A stretch of DNA of 64,000 nucleotides from Bacteroidales bacterium (GCA_016929525.1 JAFGIP010000009.1:31886-95885); one strand, 5' to 3'. Positions 16,472-26,322 are shown, numbered from the stretch's first letter. The notes: a model not told the origin generated them from the letters alone. Made by a program: numbers and translations.

Positions 16472-18215
16472 TTTTTTTCCATATTACTGAATGAACACAT
16501 GAAATAAGCAGCCAACATGATAAAAATAATATTATCACACTCATCGATACTAATAAATAATCCTCTGCTTGAAGAAATACTAGCAAATTTTCAAAAATAG
16601 ACCATAATGTCATTGTTAATACAAATAACATAGGTACTGCTGCAAGAAAATAATTTTTCCTTTTTCGATATAAATAAATACTTACAATAGCCAAACCTAA
16701 TGCTGCCAACAGTTGGTTCAACGTTCCAAAGAGCGGCCATAATAATAGTGCTCCTTTCCCTCCTGGTTTTAGAAATGTCATAGTTGCCGCAAGGGCAACA
16801 ACAAAAAAAGTTGCAATATACCTGTTTTTAAATGGTGCGAATGTTTTTTCTGTTCTGACTGATTTTGATAATTCCTGTAATGATAATCTCTGCATACGAG
16901 TTGCTGAGTCAAGTGTTGTATTGGCAAAACTCACAATAAAAACTGCAATCATTGGTCGGCCAATATTAGGAGGAATACCAATAGAACTAAACAAATTCGA
17001 TGCACCAATAATAAAAGACTCCAGCTTAGCCCCTATTCCACTATTGGTTGTCGACCATGAAGAATAATATCTGTAAAAGGCTTCTGTTCCAACCAATCTT
17101 CCATTATCACTGTCAACTCCCATTCCCAAACCTGCTGCTACACTAATCAACACCAGTACTGCAAGTAAACCTTCAGTCAACATAGCTCCATAACCAATCG
17201 GCAGAGTATCCGTTTCGTATTTAACCTGTTTTACCGTTGTACCGGAACTTGCAATTGAATGAAAACCGGATATAGCTCCACAGGCAATTATAATAAAAAG
17301 TATGGGCATCATGTCCGGCACATCACTTTCAGGGGCAAATGAAAGATTATTTATCGCCGGAGCAGATATCACAGGGTGGGCAACAAATACTGCAATTATT
17401 AACAGACCCAAAGCAACAAATAATTGATGGGAGTTTATATAATCACGGGGTTGTAATAGTTTCTGTACCGGCAGTGTCGAAGCAAAGAATACATATATAA
17501 AAAGAGCAATACACCAGGTAACAGTGATAGCGTCACTAACATTCCAGCCATATGCGGGCATATTCTGAAATAAGGGAAGCTTTGATAAATCAACCGGGAA
17601 ATAAACACCCAGAATAATTGTTCCATACATTAGCAATAAGGCAATTATCGAGTATAATAAATCGCTTCCCCCTTTTTTTATCTGCCAACCAAGCCAGACA
17701 GCAATTGGTAACTGGGCCCATACAGGAATTACGGACTCAGGGTATAGCACAAACAATGTTGCTACGATCAGAGCAAATACTGATAATACTATAAAAAGGA
17801 GAAATTGCATTATAAACTGGAACGCAATTCGCGATCCCGGGCCAACAATATCACCAGTCAGTTCACCTATAGATTTTCCCTCTTTACGAGCAGAAATAAC
17901 AAGGGTAGAGAAATCATGAACTGCACCCATAAAAACAGAACCAAAGAATACCCAAAGAAACGCCGGTAACCATCCCCAGATTATTCCTATTGCAGGACCA
18001 ACAATTGGACCCAGGCCAGCAATAGTTGTAAAATGATGTCCAAAAACTATATTTTTTTTTGTTGGAACAAAATCGATATTATCTTCGTATTTTTCAGAGG
18101 GCATTTTATTGCTTAAAGTAATTCCAAATATTCTTCTTGCAAGATATTTTCCGTAGGTATGGTAGGCAATTAAATAACCCGCAAAAACAATAATTACAAG
18201 AATAACTGAGTTCAT
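16461..18215 (-). CDS. cstA: Carbon starvation protein CstA-type transporter
   Basis: The 584-aa integral membrane protein has many hydrophobic helices (about 15) and CstA hallmarks. These are YLARRIFGI near the N-terminus, PTKKNIVFGHHFTTIAGLGPIVGPAIGIIWGW, GAISGFHSIASSGTT and the late FANTTLDSATRMQRL. CstA/BtsT proteins import pyruvate or peptides under carbon limitation. It is shorter than E. coli CstA (~700 aa), as is common in Bacteroidota. The gene is single, convergent with acyP and divergent from the universal stress protein gene. Confidence 0.92.
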   Translation of the reverse strand: MNSVILVIIVFAGYLIAYHTYGKYLARRIFGITLSNKMPSEKYEDNIDFVPTKKNIVFGHHFTTIAGLGPIVGPAIGIIWGWLPAFLWVFFGSVFMGAVHDFSTLVISARKEGKSIGELTGDIVGPGSRIAFQFIMQFLLFIVLSVFALIVATLFVLYPESVIPVWAQLPIAVWLGWQIKKGGSDLLYSIIALLLMYGTIILGVYFPVDLSKLPLFQNMPAYGWNVSDAITVTWCIALFIYVFFASTLPVQKLLQPRDYINSHQLFVALGLLIIAVFVAHPVISAPAINNLSFAPESDVPDMMPILFIIIACGAISGFHSIASSGTTVKQVKYETDTLPIGYGAMLTEGLLAVLVLISVAAGLGMGVDSDNGRLVGTEAFYRYYSSWSTTNSGIGAKLESFIIGASNLFSSIGIPPNIGRPMIAVFIVSFANTTLDSATRMQRLSLQELSKSVRTEKTFAPFKNRYIATFFVVALAATMTFLKPGGKGALLLWPLFGTLNQLLAALGLAIVSIYLYRKRKNYFLAAVPMLFVLTMTLWSIFENLLVFLQAEDYLLVSMSVIILFLSCWLLISCVHSVIWKKISV

Positions 18216-18311
18216 GTTAGAATATTTAAAGTGGAAAATAATTCATTTTAAGGCTTTTTTCAGAATTTTAGATAAAAATTCATTACTTTAATTGTAGAAA
18301 ATTTCAAAGTC

Positions 18312-19127
18312 ATGACCAATCCCCGACCGAGAATACTGGTACCCTACGACTTCTCAGAGTTATCCGATGCAGCTGTGAAGCATGCTGTTCAGTTTGCTAA
18401 GATAACAGAATCTTCCATTGTATTCCTTAATATTGTGCCTGATCTTGCACACGAATCAGAAGCCCTGAAGAGATTACAGGAGGTAGCTGGTGCTTTCATG
18501 AGTAAATATGGTGTCGATATAGAATGTAAAATAAGACCTGGAAGAGTGTCAACAGCAATAAGAACTTATGCTGAAACCATGGATGCGTTTCTTGTAATAA
18601 TGAAAACCCAGAGACCTAAAGGCAGAGAAAAATATATTGGTACAAGGACCGTTCGTTTAATGGCCGGTTCAAAAATACCGTTCTATGTAGTACAGGAACC
18701 CCCAAAACGACTTGGACTGCGTCATGTGGTCTTTCCTATAGATTTCCGTCGTGAGAATAAAGAAAAACTCTCGTGGATCAGTATACTTTCAAAATACTAT
18801 ACTTCAAAGATATACTTTGTAAAACCCAAAGGGAAAGATTATATAGTACGTAATAATCTGGAGTTTGCCAAAAGATTCCTAGAAGGGAAAAATATCTATT
18901 ACGAAATAAAAACCGTTGGACATAAATACAATACTGTGCAGGATACACTCGATTTTGCAAATGAAATTAAGGCAGAACTTATCATTATTATGCTTAGTAA
19001 AAACATAACCTTTGCTAAGGTTATGCTGGGACTTAAAGAACAAAAATATATTTCAAACGATTATAAAATTCCGGTGTTGTGTCTAAATCCACGTTCTGAT
19101 CTGAGAAAATATGAAGGCTGGTTTTAA
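18312..19127 (+). CDS. Universal stress protein (tandem UspA domains)
   Basis: The 271-aa protein has two UspA folds. The first begins RILVPYDFSELSDAAVKHAVQFA. The second is more divergent, starting HVVFPIDFRRENKEKLSW and ending with a segment, ELIIIMLSKNI, like the usual Usp C-terminal strand. The GxxGS/G-type ATP loop is not clearly present in either half. No signal peptide is present, so it is cytoplasmic. Its stop codon directly abuts the stop of batE on the other strand with no base between. Upstream it is divergent from cstA; a joint starvation response is possible but not shown. Confidence 0.88.
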   Translation: MTNPRPRILVPYDFSELSDAAVKHAVQFAKITESSIVFLNIVPDLAHESEALKRLQEVAGAFMSKYGVDIECKIRPGRVSTAIRTYAETMDAFLVIMKTQRPKGREKYIGTRTVRLMAGSKIPFYVVQEPPKRLGLRHVVFPIDFRRENKEKLSWISILSKYYTSKIYFVKPKGKDYIVRNNLEFAKRFLEGKNIYYEIKTVGHKYNTVQDTLDFANEIKAELIIIMLSKNITFAKVMLGLKEQKYISNDYKIPVLCLNPRSDLRKYEGWF

Positions 19128-19889
19128 TTAAATCGGTTCTACATCTTCTTTTAAAAGCCATCCCTGTTTACCATCGGAAAGTTTAATTTCATACCATTCA
19201 TCCAGTTCATCGACAATATATACCTTTGTACCTTCGTGAATAATGAACAGATTGGTACTTGACTGACTTGGTGAACTTTTTACTGTGATCGTCGATGATA
19301 TTGCTATACAACTATTTTCTTTAGCAAGTAACATTTTTGATTTATATGAACAATAAAATGTGCTTACTGATATTATTAAAAGGATGACACTAATATAAAA
19401 GGCGCTTTTCCTAAGATCTATTTTTACAGTAATGAAATAAACCAAAAGTAAAACTAGCATCAGTACAAATGCTGACAGACTAATAATTGACCACAGATTT
19501 GTATTTACCAATGAAATTAAGCTATTAACCCACCGGCGTATGACAAATTCGGGAATTTGATCTATCTCATCGATATTATACATTTTCACCTTATTTAGAT
19601 TATATGTAATGTCCTCATTGGAAGGGTCTAGAAGCAAAGCTCTTTCATAGTTCAGGATTGCCTTTGGATAGTTACGGATTTTATAGTAAGCGTTACCAAG
19701 GTTATAATATATTTCTGCCGATTCAAATCCCAGATTAATGATATGTTCGTATCCCGCTATCGCTTCATCAAAACTGTTATTACTATACATTGTATTAGCT
19801 GCTGTAAATAGCGAATCAACTGTATCACTTGCAAAAGCCCCTTGTAAGTTGAATGCGGCAATTAATATCAAAATGATGAGTTTCTTCAT
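19128..19889 (-). CDS. batE: BatE: TPR and SH3-like domain membrane protein
   Basis: The 253-aa product has a signal peptide (cleavage near AFAS) and two or so TPRs (residues ~25-100, e.g. AEIYYNLGNAYYKIRNYPKAI). Two membrane helices follow at about 130-155 and 165-185. The C-terminus is a bacterial SH3-like domain (TITVKSSPSQSS...HEGTKVYIVDELDEWYEIKLSDGKQGWL). This is the BatE architecture of the Bacteroidota aerotolerance operon. It is the last of nine genes, overlapping batD by one base (TAATG). Function of Bat proteins is only partly known; they form inner-membrane complexes linked to stress tolerance and envelope function. Confidence 0.88.
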   Translation of the reverse strand: MKKLIILILIAAFNLQGAFASDTVDSLFTAANTMYSNNSFDEAIAGYEHIINLGFESAEIYYNLGNAYYKIRNYPKAILNYERALLLDPSNEDITYNLNKVKMYNIDEIDQIPEFVIRRWVNSLISLVNTNLWSIISLSAFVLMLVLLLVYFITVKIDLRKSAFYISVILLIISVSTFYCSYKSKMLLAKENSCIAISSTITVKSSPSQSSTNLFIIHEGTKVYIVDELDEWYEIKLSDGKQGWLLKEDVEPI

Positions 19890-21736
19890 TATATCTTAAT
19901 TTTTTGGTCGAGTTTAGTTATGACCTTTTCAGCCCTTTTATACAGACCTGACATTTCCGCCTCAGGATTACCAGGTGCGAACCTCGCATATTCACAGATT
20001 TCAAGAATTGCAAAAAATTCGTCAGATATTTCAATATTCACTTTTTGGGTTTGCAACACTTCCAGTGAATGCCCTTTAGAAAGTTCCGAAATGGAAATGT
20101 TTAACTTATCTGACAGGAAGCCCCATAATGCCTTACTTAATTCATCATAAAACTCTTCTTTTTTATCCTGTTTTAAAAGTCGTTGTGCCATCTTTAGTTT
20201 TCGTGATGCCACTTTGTTTGCCTTGCGGTTTTTATATTTAACAACGTTGGCGCTTCTTTTTATCTGTTCCCTGCGAATAATTAAAACAACTATAAAAGCA
20301 GCAAAACTCAAAATATAGAGCGAAAAGAACCACTTGCTTCCAAAATAGAATCTGTCTTTGCGTTTTAATTTTGTTATTGTCTCAATATATCGAATATCAC
20401 TGCCAAGTAATTCTACTTCTTCCTTTGACAGATTGCTGATTTGAACAGATGTGCTATCCCCTTCCCCCTTTTCAACAATAATGTCAAATGAGCGTGTTGT
20501 GATGGTTTTGTAAGTTCTTGATAAAGGATCAAAATAGACAAGTGAAAATGGTGGAACCGTAAAATGCCCTGCATGTCTCGGAATTGCAGTATACTCTATC
20601 AGAACTTTACCCGTACGATTATCGTTGTTCTTATCCAGACGAACTTCTTTTACCGGGTCAAAAACTTCAAAAGCCGGCGGAAAGTCAGATCCAATACTTT
20701 CAATAAGTTTTATATTACCTCTTCCTGAAATGGCAACCCGGAAAATAATCGCATCATTAGTTTTAACATTGGTTTCTGATACAGAGGCACCAATCTCGAA
20801 ATGACCCACAGCACCGGAAAATCCCTCAGGCTGATTACCGGGAAGCTGTCTTATATTAAATGTCAAAGGTTTGCTTTTCAGATTAATTCTTTTTCTCTGA
20901 ACCGGAGATCCAAAAAATTCATCGAAAATACTTCTTGGAGTCCTGCTGCTCTGTTCCTGTACTTCCACCAATAAATTAAAAGGTTCAATTTTAATTTCAC
21001 CACTTTTCTGAGGATAGAGAATCACTTTACTCAAAACGCCGGAATAATATATATCATTCCCTACCTTTTCTCTTTCGAATGATGTTTGCGGTATTTCAAC
21101 ATTTTGCTGGTAAAAACCCACAAAATTCGGTCCTTTAAACTGCTGGTCAATGCCGGATATCTGTACTTTGGTATATAGTTTTACCCATGCAGTAATCTGC
21201 TCACCTATGTAAGCGGTTTTCTTATCAGCAACCAACTGTACAAAAATATCTTCACCATCGCTAATCGTACTTCCTGCAACCGTCTTATCCTGTTTTGAAC
21301 CCTGCGAGGATTGCGTGCCCGATCCCACAACTTCAATATTCAGAGAATTTGATTTGTATTCATCTCTCTTATATGTAGCAGTTGCATGTGCAATGGTATA
21401 GGTACCTGCATTGGGAGGAGCCTGCAAATAATATGTATATGTATAAGTGGAACTTCGGGTTGTTTTTCCGTTGATCATCTGAAAAGAAGTACTCTGACCT
21501 GTATGTGGACCACCTACATATCTGAATTCACCAAAATTGGGGGGAGTAAAATTGTCAATATCCTTATTGACTGTATAAGTAAGCTGAAATTGTTCTTCTG
21601 CTCTTAATACTTTTGGTGCACTTGCAGTAAATGAGATATCCTGTGTGTAGGCAATATTTAAAATCGCAGTCAGTATGATGATCAGGGTACTTATCCAAAA
21701 AATTTTATTCTTACTCATATTTACTGCAAGTTTCAT
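19889..21736 (-). CDS. batD: BatD/oxygen-tolerance family membrane protein
   Basis: The 615-aa protein has an N-terminal signal or anchor helix (ending AYTQ). It carries repeated beta-sandwich domains through residue ~440 with the BatD hallmark YIGEQITAWVKLYTK and the GxxNVKTNDAIIFRVAISGRGNIKL region. One membrane helix lies at ~470-490 (WFFSLYILSFAAFIVVLII), followed by a cytoplasmic helical tail rich in Lys and Glu. The large periplasmic part probably binds partner proteins. Start at 21736 is taken; MSKNK at 21718 is an alternative. It lies 10 bases after batC. Confidence 0.9.
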   Translation of the reverse strand: MKLAVNMSKNKIFWISTLIIILTAILNIAYTQDISFTASAPKVLRAEEQFQLTYTVNKDIDNFTPPNFGEFRYVGGPHTGQSTSFQMINGKTTRSSTYTYTYYLQAPPNAGTYTIAHATATYKRDEYKSNSLNIEVVGSGTQSSQGSKQDKTVAGSTISDGEDIFVQLVADKKTAYIGEQITAWVKLYTKVQISGIDQQFKGPNFVGFYQQNVEIPQTSFEREKVGNDIYYSGVLSKVILYPQKSGEIKIEPFNLLVEVQEQSSRTPRSIFDEFFGSPVQRKRINLKSKPLTFNIRQLPGNQPEGFSGAVGHFEIGASVSETNVKTNDAIIFRVAISGRGNIKLIESIGSDFPPAFEVFDPVKEVRLDKNNDNRTGKVLIEYTAIPRHAGHFTVPPFSLVYFDPLSRTYKTITTRSFDIIVEKGEGDSTSVQISNLSKEEVELLGSDIRYIETITKLKRKDRFYFGSKWFFSLYILSFAAFIVVLIIRREQIKRSANVVKYKNRKANKVASRKLKMAQRLLKQDKKEEFYDELSKALWGFLSDKLNISISELSKGHSLEVLQTQKVNIEISDEFFAILEICEYARFAPGNPEAEMSGLYKRAEKVITKLDQKIKI

Positions 21737-21746
21737 AGCTTTAATT

Positions 21747-22427
21747 TTACCATTCTTTTTCTACTGGTATTTTTCTCATCATTGCCTTTTGCTCCTGGAC
21801 TTTTTTCATTACATCCTTTTCATCCTGTTCCATTGCTTCAAGAAGTCTTTCAGCATCTTCTTTCGATATTTGTTGTTCTTTTCCGGTCTGTTGCTGTTGC
21901 TGTTGCTGTTGCTGATTTTGCTGTTGCTGTTGCTGATCCTGTTGTTGTTGTTGCTGATCCTGTTGTTGCTGTTGCTGATCCTGTTGTTGCTGTTGATTTT
22001 GTTGTTGGTTTAACATATTCTGTGCAAGGAACAAATTATGTTTTGCATCCCGATCTTTGGGGTTCAGGCGTAAGCTTTGTTTATAGGCCTCAATACTTCT
22101 TTCCAGTTTTTGAGATTTAAAGTATGAATTTCCTAAGTTATAGTAATAATCAGCAAGCTTTTCATTTTCTTCTTCTTTGCTGACTGCTGTTTCAAATTTT
22201 GTAATTGCAGGTTCATACTGATCCTGTTTATATAATGAATTGCCAAGATTATAAGTTGCATCTGTCGATTCGGGATTTTTATCCAGAGCTTTCCGATAAT
22301 GAAGTTCAGCTTCGGAATACCCTTCCTGTTTAAACTCCCTGTTTCCCCTTCTGATTTCCTTTTTTACATTCTGTGCATTCAAAAAAACAGAACATGAAAC
22401 CAATATGAATATAATTAATGTTCTCAT
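21747..22427 (-). CDS. batC: BatC: TPR protein with poly-Gln linker
   Basis: The 226-aa product has a signal peptide (FLNAQ) and three TPR units (about residues 25-140, e.g. DATYNLGNSLYKQDQYEPA and LADYYYNLGNSYFKSQKLE). A striking ~45-residue tract made almost entirely of Gln with regularly spaced Asp/Asn follows. A short charged C-terminus with an EDAERLLEAMEQDEKD helix ends it. This is the BatC layout. The start overlaps the batB stop by four bases (ATGA). The Gln tract is encoded by a CTG/TTG-type trinucleotide repeat (minus-strand CAG/CAA) and may vary in length. Confidence 0.88.
   Translation of the reverse strand: MRTLIIFILVSCSVFLNAQNVKKEIRRGNREFKQEGYSEAELHYRKALDKNPESTDATYNLGNSLYKQDQYEPAITKFETAVSKEEENEKLADYYYNLGNSYFKSQKLERSIEAYKQSLRLNPKDRDAKHNLFLAQNMLNQQQNQQQQQDQQQQQQDQQQQQQDQQQQQQNQQQQQQQQQTGKEQQISKEDAERLLEAMEQDEKDVMKKVQEQKAMMRKIPVEKEW
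21888..22010 (-). repeat. CAG/CAA trinucleotide repeat encoding poly-Gln in batC
   Basis: About 120 bases consist of CAG and CAA codons with GAT or AAT/AAC interruptions. They form roughly four near-identical 21-base units, each Q6 plus one Asp or Asn. The array lies wholly inside batC and stays in frame. Slippage would change linker length without breaking the frame. Confidence 0.9.
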
Positions 22428-23470
22428 GACGGCAAGTTCTTTCTGAAAATTGATAAATTGGCAAATTTTTGATTCTTCCTTTCCATAATTAAAAAATCGA
22501 TCAGCAGCAGAAGAAGAGCAAATGCTATAAAATAGTGAAACTGATCGTCGTATTCGGAATAAACCTTAGTTTCAATTTCCGATTTGTTCAGCTGATTAAG
22601 TTCGTTGTATAACTTATTTAAACCAACATTTCCTGTCGAAGCTGCATAAAATTCTCCGCCGCCATTATGTGCTATATCTTTCAACATTTTTGCATTAAGT
22701 CTGCTTATTACAGGGTTACCCTGTCTGTCCTGAAGGTATCCGGCCTGTGATGTTCTGCCTCCTGTAACAGGTATCAAAGCCCCTTTTGATGAGCCCATTC
22801 CTATTGTATAAACAAGAATTCCTTTTTCTGCTGCACGCTTTGCAGCTTCTGTCGCATCACCTTCATGATTTTCACCGTCTGAAATTATCACTATAACCTT
22901 ACTGGCTTCCTGATCCTGAGTAAATGATTTCATTCCCAGCTCAATTGCCGAACCAATGGCAGTACCCTGTTTTGATACAATTCCTGTACTTATGTTAGAA
23001 AGAAATATTTTTGCAGAAATATAATCGGTTGTTATTGGCAACTGAGTATATGCATCACCGGCAAAAACTATCATCCCAATCTTATCATCCTGCATCTTAT
23101 CAATCATAGAAGTAATAGCCTGCTTTGCACGTTCCAGCCTGTTTGGTTTAATATCTTCCGCCAGCATACTTCTTGAAACATCCAATGCAATAATAAGTTC
23201 TATACCTTCTCTTTTTACCTCCTCAAGCTTAGAACCAAATTGCGGTCGGGCTAATGCTATTATTATGGAAATTATTGCCATTAAGTACAAAATAAACTTA
23301 ATATTGTTTCTGCCGGGTGAACGCATTGGCATAAGAATATCGTAAAAACTCATATCCGTAAACCTGCGCATTGCTCTTTTTTTAAAAAAATGAAATACAA
23401 TATAAATTGCAATTAGCAGCGGAATAAGAAAAAGCAGATTAAGTAAATATGGATTTGCAAACCTGAACAT
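22424..23470 (-). CDS. batB: BatB: VWA-domain membrane protein
   Basis: The 348-aa protein has two N-terminal membrane helices (about 10-28 and 57-75), a von Willebrand factor A domain (~88-290) and a C-terminal membrane helix (~310-330). The MIDAS metal site is complete: DVSRSMLAED, the TxxDY segment and ISDGENHEG. VWA domains of this class face the periplasm and bind partners through a divalent metal. It pairs with BatA encoded just upstream, from which it is separated by 11 bases. Confidence 0.92.
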   Translation of the reverse strand: MFRFANPYLLNLLFLIPLLIAIYIVFHFFKKRAMRRFTDMSFYDILMPMRSPGRNNIKFILYLMAIISIIIALARPQFGSKLEEVKREGIELIIALDVSRSMLAEDIKPNRLERAKQAITSMIDKMQDDKIGMIVFAGDAYTQLPITTDYISAKIFLSNISTGIVSKQGTAIGSAIELGMKSFTQDQEASKVIVIISDGENHEGDATEAAKRAAEKGILVYTIGMGSSKGALIPVTGGRTSQAGYLQDRQGNPVISRLNAKMLKDIAHNGGGEFYAASTGNVGLNKLYNELNQLNKSEIETKVYSEYDDQFHYFIAFALLLLLIDFLIMERKNQKFANLSIFRKNLPS

Positions 23471-23481
23471 ACTTTTAAGTT

Positions 23482-24477
23482 TTAAGGTATTGACCGTAAA
23501 AGAGTTTTTCTGGTTATAAATTCAAATAGTAAAATACAAAATGCAACCAGTACAAAAGGCAGATATTCTTCCTCTTTACGACTAAACTCCTTAACATTGA
23601 TTTTTGATTTTTCAAGCTTATCAATTTCCTGATATATCTGTCGGAGTTTATCGTTATTTGCAGCCCTGTAATATTTGCCATCTGTTATATCTGCAATTTG
23701 TTGCAAAGTTTCTTCATCAATTTCTACCGGCATTTGTCGCGTAACTGTTCTGCCAAAGAAATCCTGAACAGGGTAAGGGGCTGTGCCCTGTGTTCCCACA
23801 CCGATTGTATATACACGTATTCCGAAAGTTTTTGCGAGTTCGGCAGCTGTTATCGGATCAATTACTCCCTGGTTGTTAACCCCGTCAGTAAGTAAAATAA
23901 TAACTTTGCTAATTGCTTCACTGTCTTTCAATCTTTTTACAGCATTTGCAAGACCAACACCAATAGCAGTGCCATCTTCAATAATCCCGCTTTGCAAATC
24001 CTTGAATAAATTAATAAGCACACTATGGTCAGTTGTGAGTGGGCACTGTGTAAAGCTTTCGCCGCTAAAAACAACCAGTCCTATCCGGTCATTACGGCGG
24101 CCTGAAATAAATTCAACAGCCACATCTTTTGATGCTCTCAACCTGTCGGGTTTAAGGTCCTGAGCCAACATACTACTGCTTACATCAAGAGCCAGTACAA
24201 TGTCTATCCCCTGTGTGCTAACATTTTCCCAATTATTTGACGACTGGGGTCTCGCAAGTGCAATTATAAGCAATGCCAGAGCAACTATTTTTAATGAAAA
24301 CATCACATGTGCCAATATGCTCTTATATGACGGAACCAATTGTTCTAAAGCTTTTGTGCTTGCTACCTGCACTGTTGCAACAGTATTTCTTCGTCGTAAT
24401 ATATACCATACAACCGGTGCTACCAATATTAACAGCAGTAAGAAAATTTTTGGATATGCAAACTCTATTTCACTCAT
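23482..24477 (-). CDS. batA: BatA: VWA-domain membrane protein
   Basis: The 331-aa product has N-terminal helices at ~10-25 and ~58-75. A VWA domain (~90-290) carries the MIDAS motifs DVSSSMLAQD, TTDHS and LTDGVNNQG, and a C-terminal helix lies at ~308-325. It shares its overall plan with BatB and is most likely its heteromeric partner. The segment CPLTTDHSVLINLFKDL is typical of BatA. It is preceded by the 322-aa BatD-like gene with a 5-base gap, in an unbroken minus-strand operon. Confidence 0.92.
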   Translation of the reverse strand: MSEIEFAYPKIFLLLLILVAPVVWYILRRRNTVATVQVASTKALEQLVPSYKSILAHVMFSLKIVALALLIIALARPQSSNNWENVSTQGIDIVLALDVSSSMLAQDLKPDRLRASKDVAVEFISGRRNDRIGLVVFSGESFTQCPLTTDHSVLINLFKDLQSGIIEDGTAIGVGLANAVKRLKDSEAISKVIILLTDGVNNQGVIDPITAAELAKTFGIRVYTIGVGTQGTAPYPVQDFFGRTVTRQMPVEIDEETLQQIADITDGKYYRAANNDKLRQIYQEIDKLEKSKINVKEFSRKEEEYLPFVLVAFCILLFEFITRKTLLRSIP

Positions 24478-24482
24478 AAATG

Positions 24483-25451
24483 CTATTCATTTTTAGCTTC
24501 TAAAGTGTCAACCCCCTTTGGTATTTCCTGTCTGTCTTTTGTTTTTTTAATAAAATCGAAGGCATTGTCAAGATGCCTGATATTCTCATCAGGGTCAGTC
24601 TCGCCTTTCGCAAATTTTACAAGGTCGGCAAGGCTCAGTAAATCTTCTAAAATATCATAGTTTATCCTTGCTGTCTCCAGTTCTCTGATTTGACTCAATA
24701 TTTCATCGGATGTTAGTTCCAGTGCAGGGATGTCAAATCTTTTTGATATGTACCATCGGATAACATATGTGATCCGAGTATAATATTCTTTTTGCTTTTG
24801 CTGCTGCCACAGCTTTTGGGCCTTTATCTTATCGAGCTCCCGTAATGCTGTAATATGGGGAGGTTCCTCAGGTTTAACCTGAATTGGTTCAGCGTCTTGT
24901 TTCTCTTTCTTTCCTAAATAATAAATAACAATAAGAATTATTGCTAATATTAATAATACCGGCAATGAATAAATTAGTATCTCGCCAACGGTTACCGGGG
25001 CTCTTCTGTTTGCCTTAATATCTCTTATTGTTCCCGTAGTATCAATAGCTACACCAAGCACTTCAAGGTATGTTGGCTCGGTTAAAATTGTATCTGTAAA
25101 ACCACTTAGTGGTACCAGGATTGGCTGAGGAGGTATATAATACAATCCTGTATCGAATGACGTAATTGTCAACTGCAAAGAAACAATATTCAATCCTTTT
25201 CCGGATTTTAAGGAATCGATAACCGGCGCACCGACAATTTCAATCCCATCTGTCAATGATTCTGTGTAAACCGGGAATCGCACCGGTTGCTGTTTATTTT
25301 TTTCAACTTCGTATTTTAATTTAATCTGATCGCCAATAGTAATCCTGTTTGTATCAATCGAAGTTTTAACAACCGGGATCTGTCCGAAACTACTATTATT
25401 AAATAACTGAAATGTCAATACTAAAATTACGAAATCAATTCTTCGAAACAT
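24483..25451 (-). CDS. BatD-like/DUF4381-type membrane protein of the bat operon
   Basis: The 322-aa protein has a signal peptide (SSFGQ). One periplasmic beta-sandwich resembles a single BatD domain (TIGDQIKLKYEVEKN, DTGLYYIPPQPILVP). A membrane helix lies at ~165-185 (YSLPVLLILAIILIVIYYLG). The ~130-residue cytoplasmic helical part has a YVIRWYISKRFDIPALELTSDE segment of the DUF4381 type. Genes like this are regularly found between the DUF58 gene and batA in Bacteroidota. A role in assembling the VWA complex is likely but not established. It lies 4 bases after the DUF58 gene. Confidence 0.75.
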   Translation of the reverse strand: MFRRIDFVILVLTFQLFNNSSFGQIPVVKTSIDTNRITIGDQIKLKYEVEKNKQQPVRFPVYTESLTDGIEIVGAPVIDSLKSGKGLNIVSLQLTITSFDTGLYYIPPQPILVPLSGFTDTILTEPTYLEVLGVAIDTTGTIRDIKANRRAPVTVGEILIYSLPVLLILAIILIVIYYLGKKEKQDAEPIQVKPEEPPHITALRELDKIKAQKLWQQQKQKEYYTRITYVIRWYISKRFDIPALELTSDEILSQIRELETARINYDILEDLLSLADLVKFAKGETDPDENIRHLDNAFDFIKKTKDRQEIPKGVDTLEAKNE

Positions 25452-25455
25452 AAAA

Positions 25456-26322
25456 TCAAGCTCTTTTCTTAAACAACTTCATTAGCGGTTTAACATAGTC
25501 TTCATGTGTTGCCAGTTCAGCATTATCAATACCATATTTCTTAAATAATTCCATTGTTTCTTTCGACTTATTTGTCCAATATTCAGCATATGCTTTTCTG
25601 ACAATCTTCAAACCCGAATCTACTTCAATCATCTTACCAGATTCTGCGTCCTTCATTCTTATAAGGCCTACATCTGGTAATTCAGTTTCTCTTATATCAA
25701 ATACTTTAAGTGCTATTAAATCGTGTTTTTTACTTCCTATTTTAAGTGCCTCTTCATAATTATCGTCTATAAAGTCGGAAATAAGAAATGCAGTACTTCT
25801 TTTCTTAATTGCATTAATAAGATATTCAAGAGCTATGCTGATATTAGTCCCTCTGCTTTGTGGTTCAAAATCTATAAGTTCCCGAATGATTCTTAAGATA
25901 TGTTGTCTTCCTTTTTTGGGAGGAATAAACTTTTCAATGTTATTAGAAAATAGTATTACACCAATTTTATCATTATTTGAAATCGCAGAAAAAGAAAGTA
26001 CAGCAGCAACTTCGGTGATAAGATTTTTCTTTAAACGGAAACTTGATGCAAATTCTCTTGATCCGCTTACATCAATTAAGAGCATAACAGTAAGCTCACG
26101 TTCTTCTTCAAATACCTTGACATAAGGGTGATTAAACCGTGCTGTTACATTCCAGTCGATATTACGAATGTCATCACCATACTGATATTCGCGAACTTCA
26201 CTGAATGCCATACCCTTCCCCTTAAAAGCACTATGATATTCACCTGAGAAAATCTGTTGTGATAATCCCCTTGTTTTTATTTCAATCCTGCGCACTCTTT
26301 TTAACAGATCCGTTGCTTCCAT
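25456..26322 (-). CDS. DUF58 domain protein of the MoxR/Bat operon
   Basis: The start at 26322 (MEATDLLKRVRRIEIKTRG) gives 288 aa and a one-base TAATG overlap with the upstream gene; the ORF-track start adds 13 residues from that gene. The DUF58 signature SEVREYQYGDDIRNIDWNVTAR is intact. It is followed by a VWA-like fold with DVSGSREF at the metal site and FLISDFIDD. DUF58 proteins are cytoplasmic or membrane-associated partners of MoxR AAA+ ATPases, encoded here two genes upstream. Confidence 0.92.
   Translation of the reverse strand: MEATDLLKRVRRIEIKTRGLSQQIFSGEYHSAFKGKGMAFSEVREYQYGDDIRNIDWNVTARFNHPYVKVFEEERELTVMLLIDVSGSREFASSFRLKKNLITEVAAVLSFSAISNNDKIGVILFSNNIEKFIPPKKGRQHILRIIRELIDFEPQSRGTNISIALEYLINAIKKRSTAFLISDFIDDNYEEALKIGSKKHDLIALKVFDIRETELPDVGLIRMKDAESGKMIEVDSGLKIVRKAYAEYWTNKSKETMELFKKYGIDNAELATHEDYVKPLMKLFKKRA

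Noticed and set aside
21888-22010. Regular short repeats that might suggest a CRISPR array
   Set aside because: They are trinucleotide-derived, in frame, and encode poly-Gln inside batC; there are no unique spacers and no cas genes.
21675-22120. Plus-strand ORFs of 112 aa rich in Leu or Val/Ala
   Set aside because: They are antisense translations of the batC Gln repeat and its flanks; low complexity explains the long open frames.
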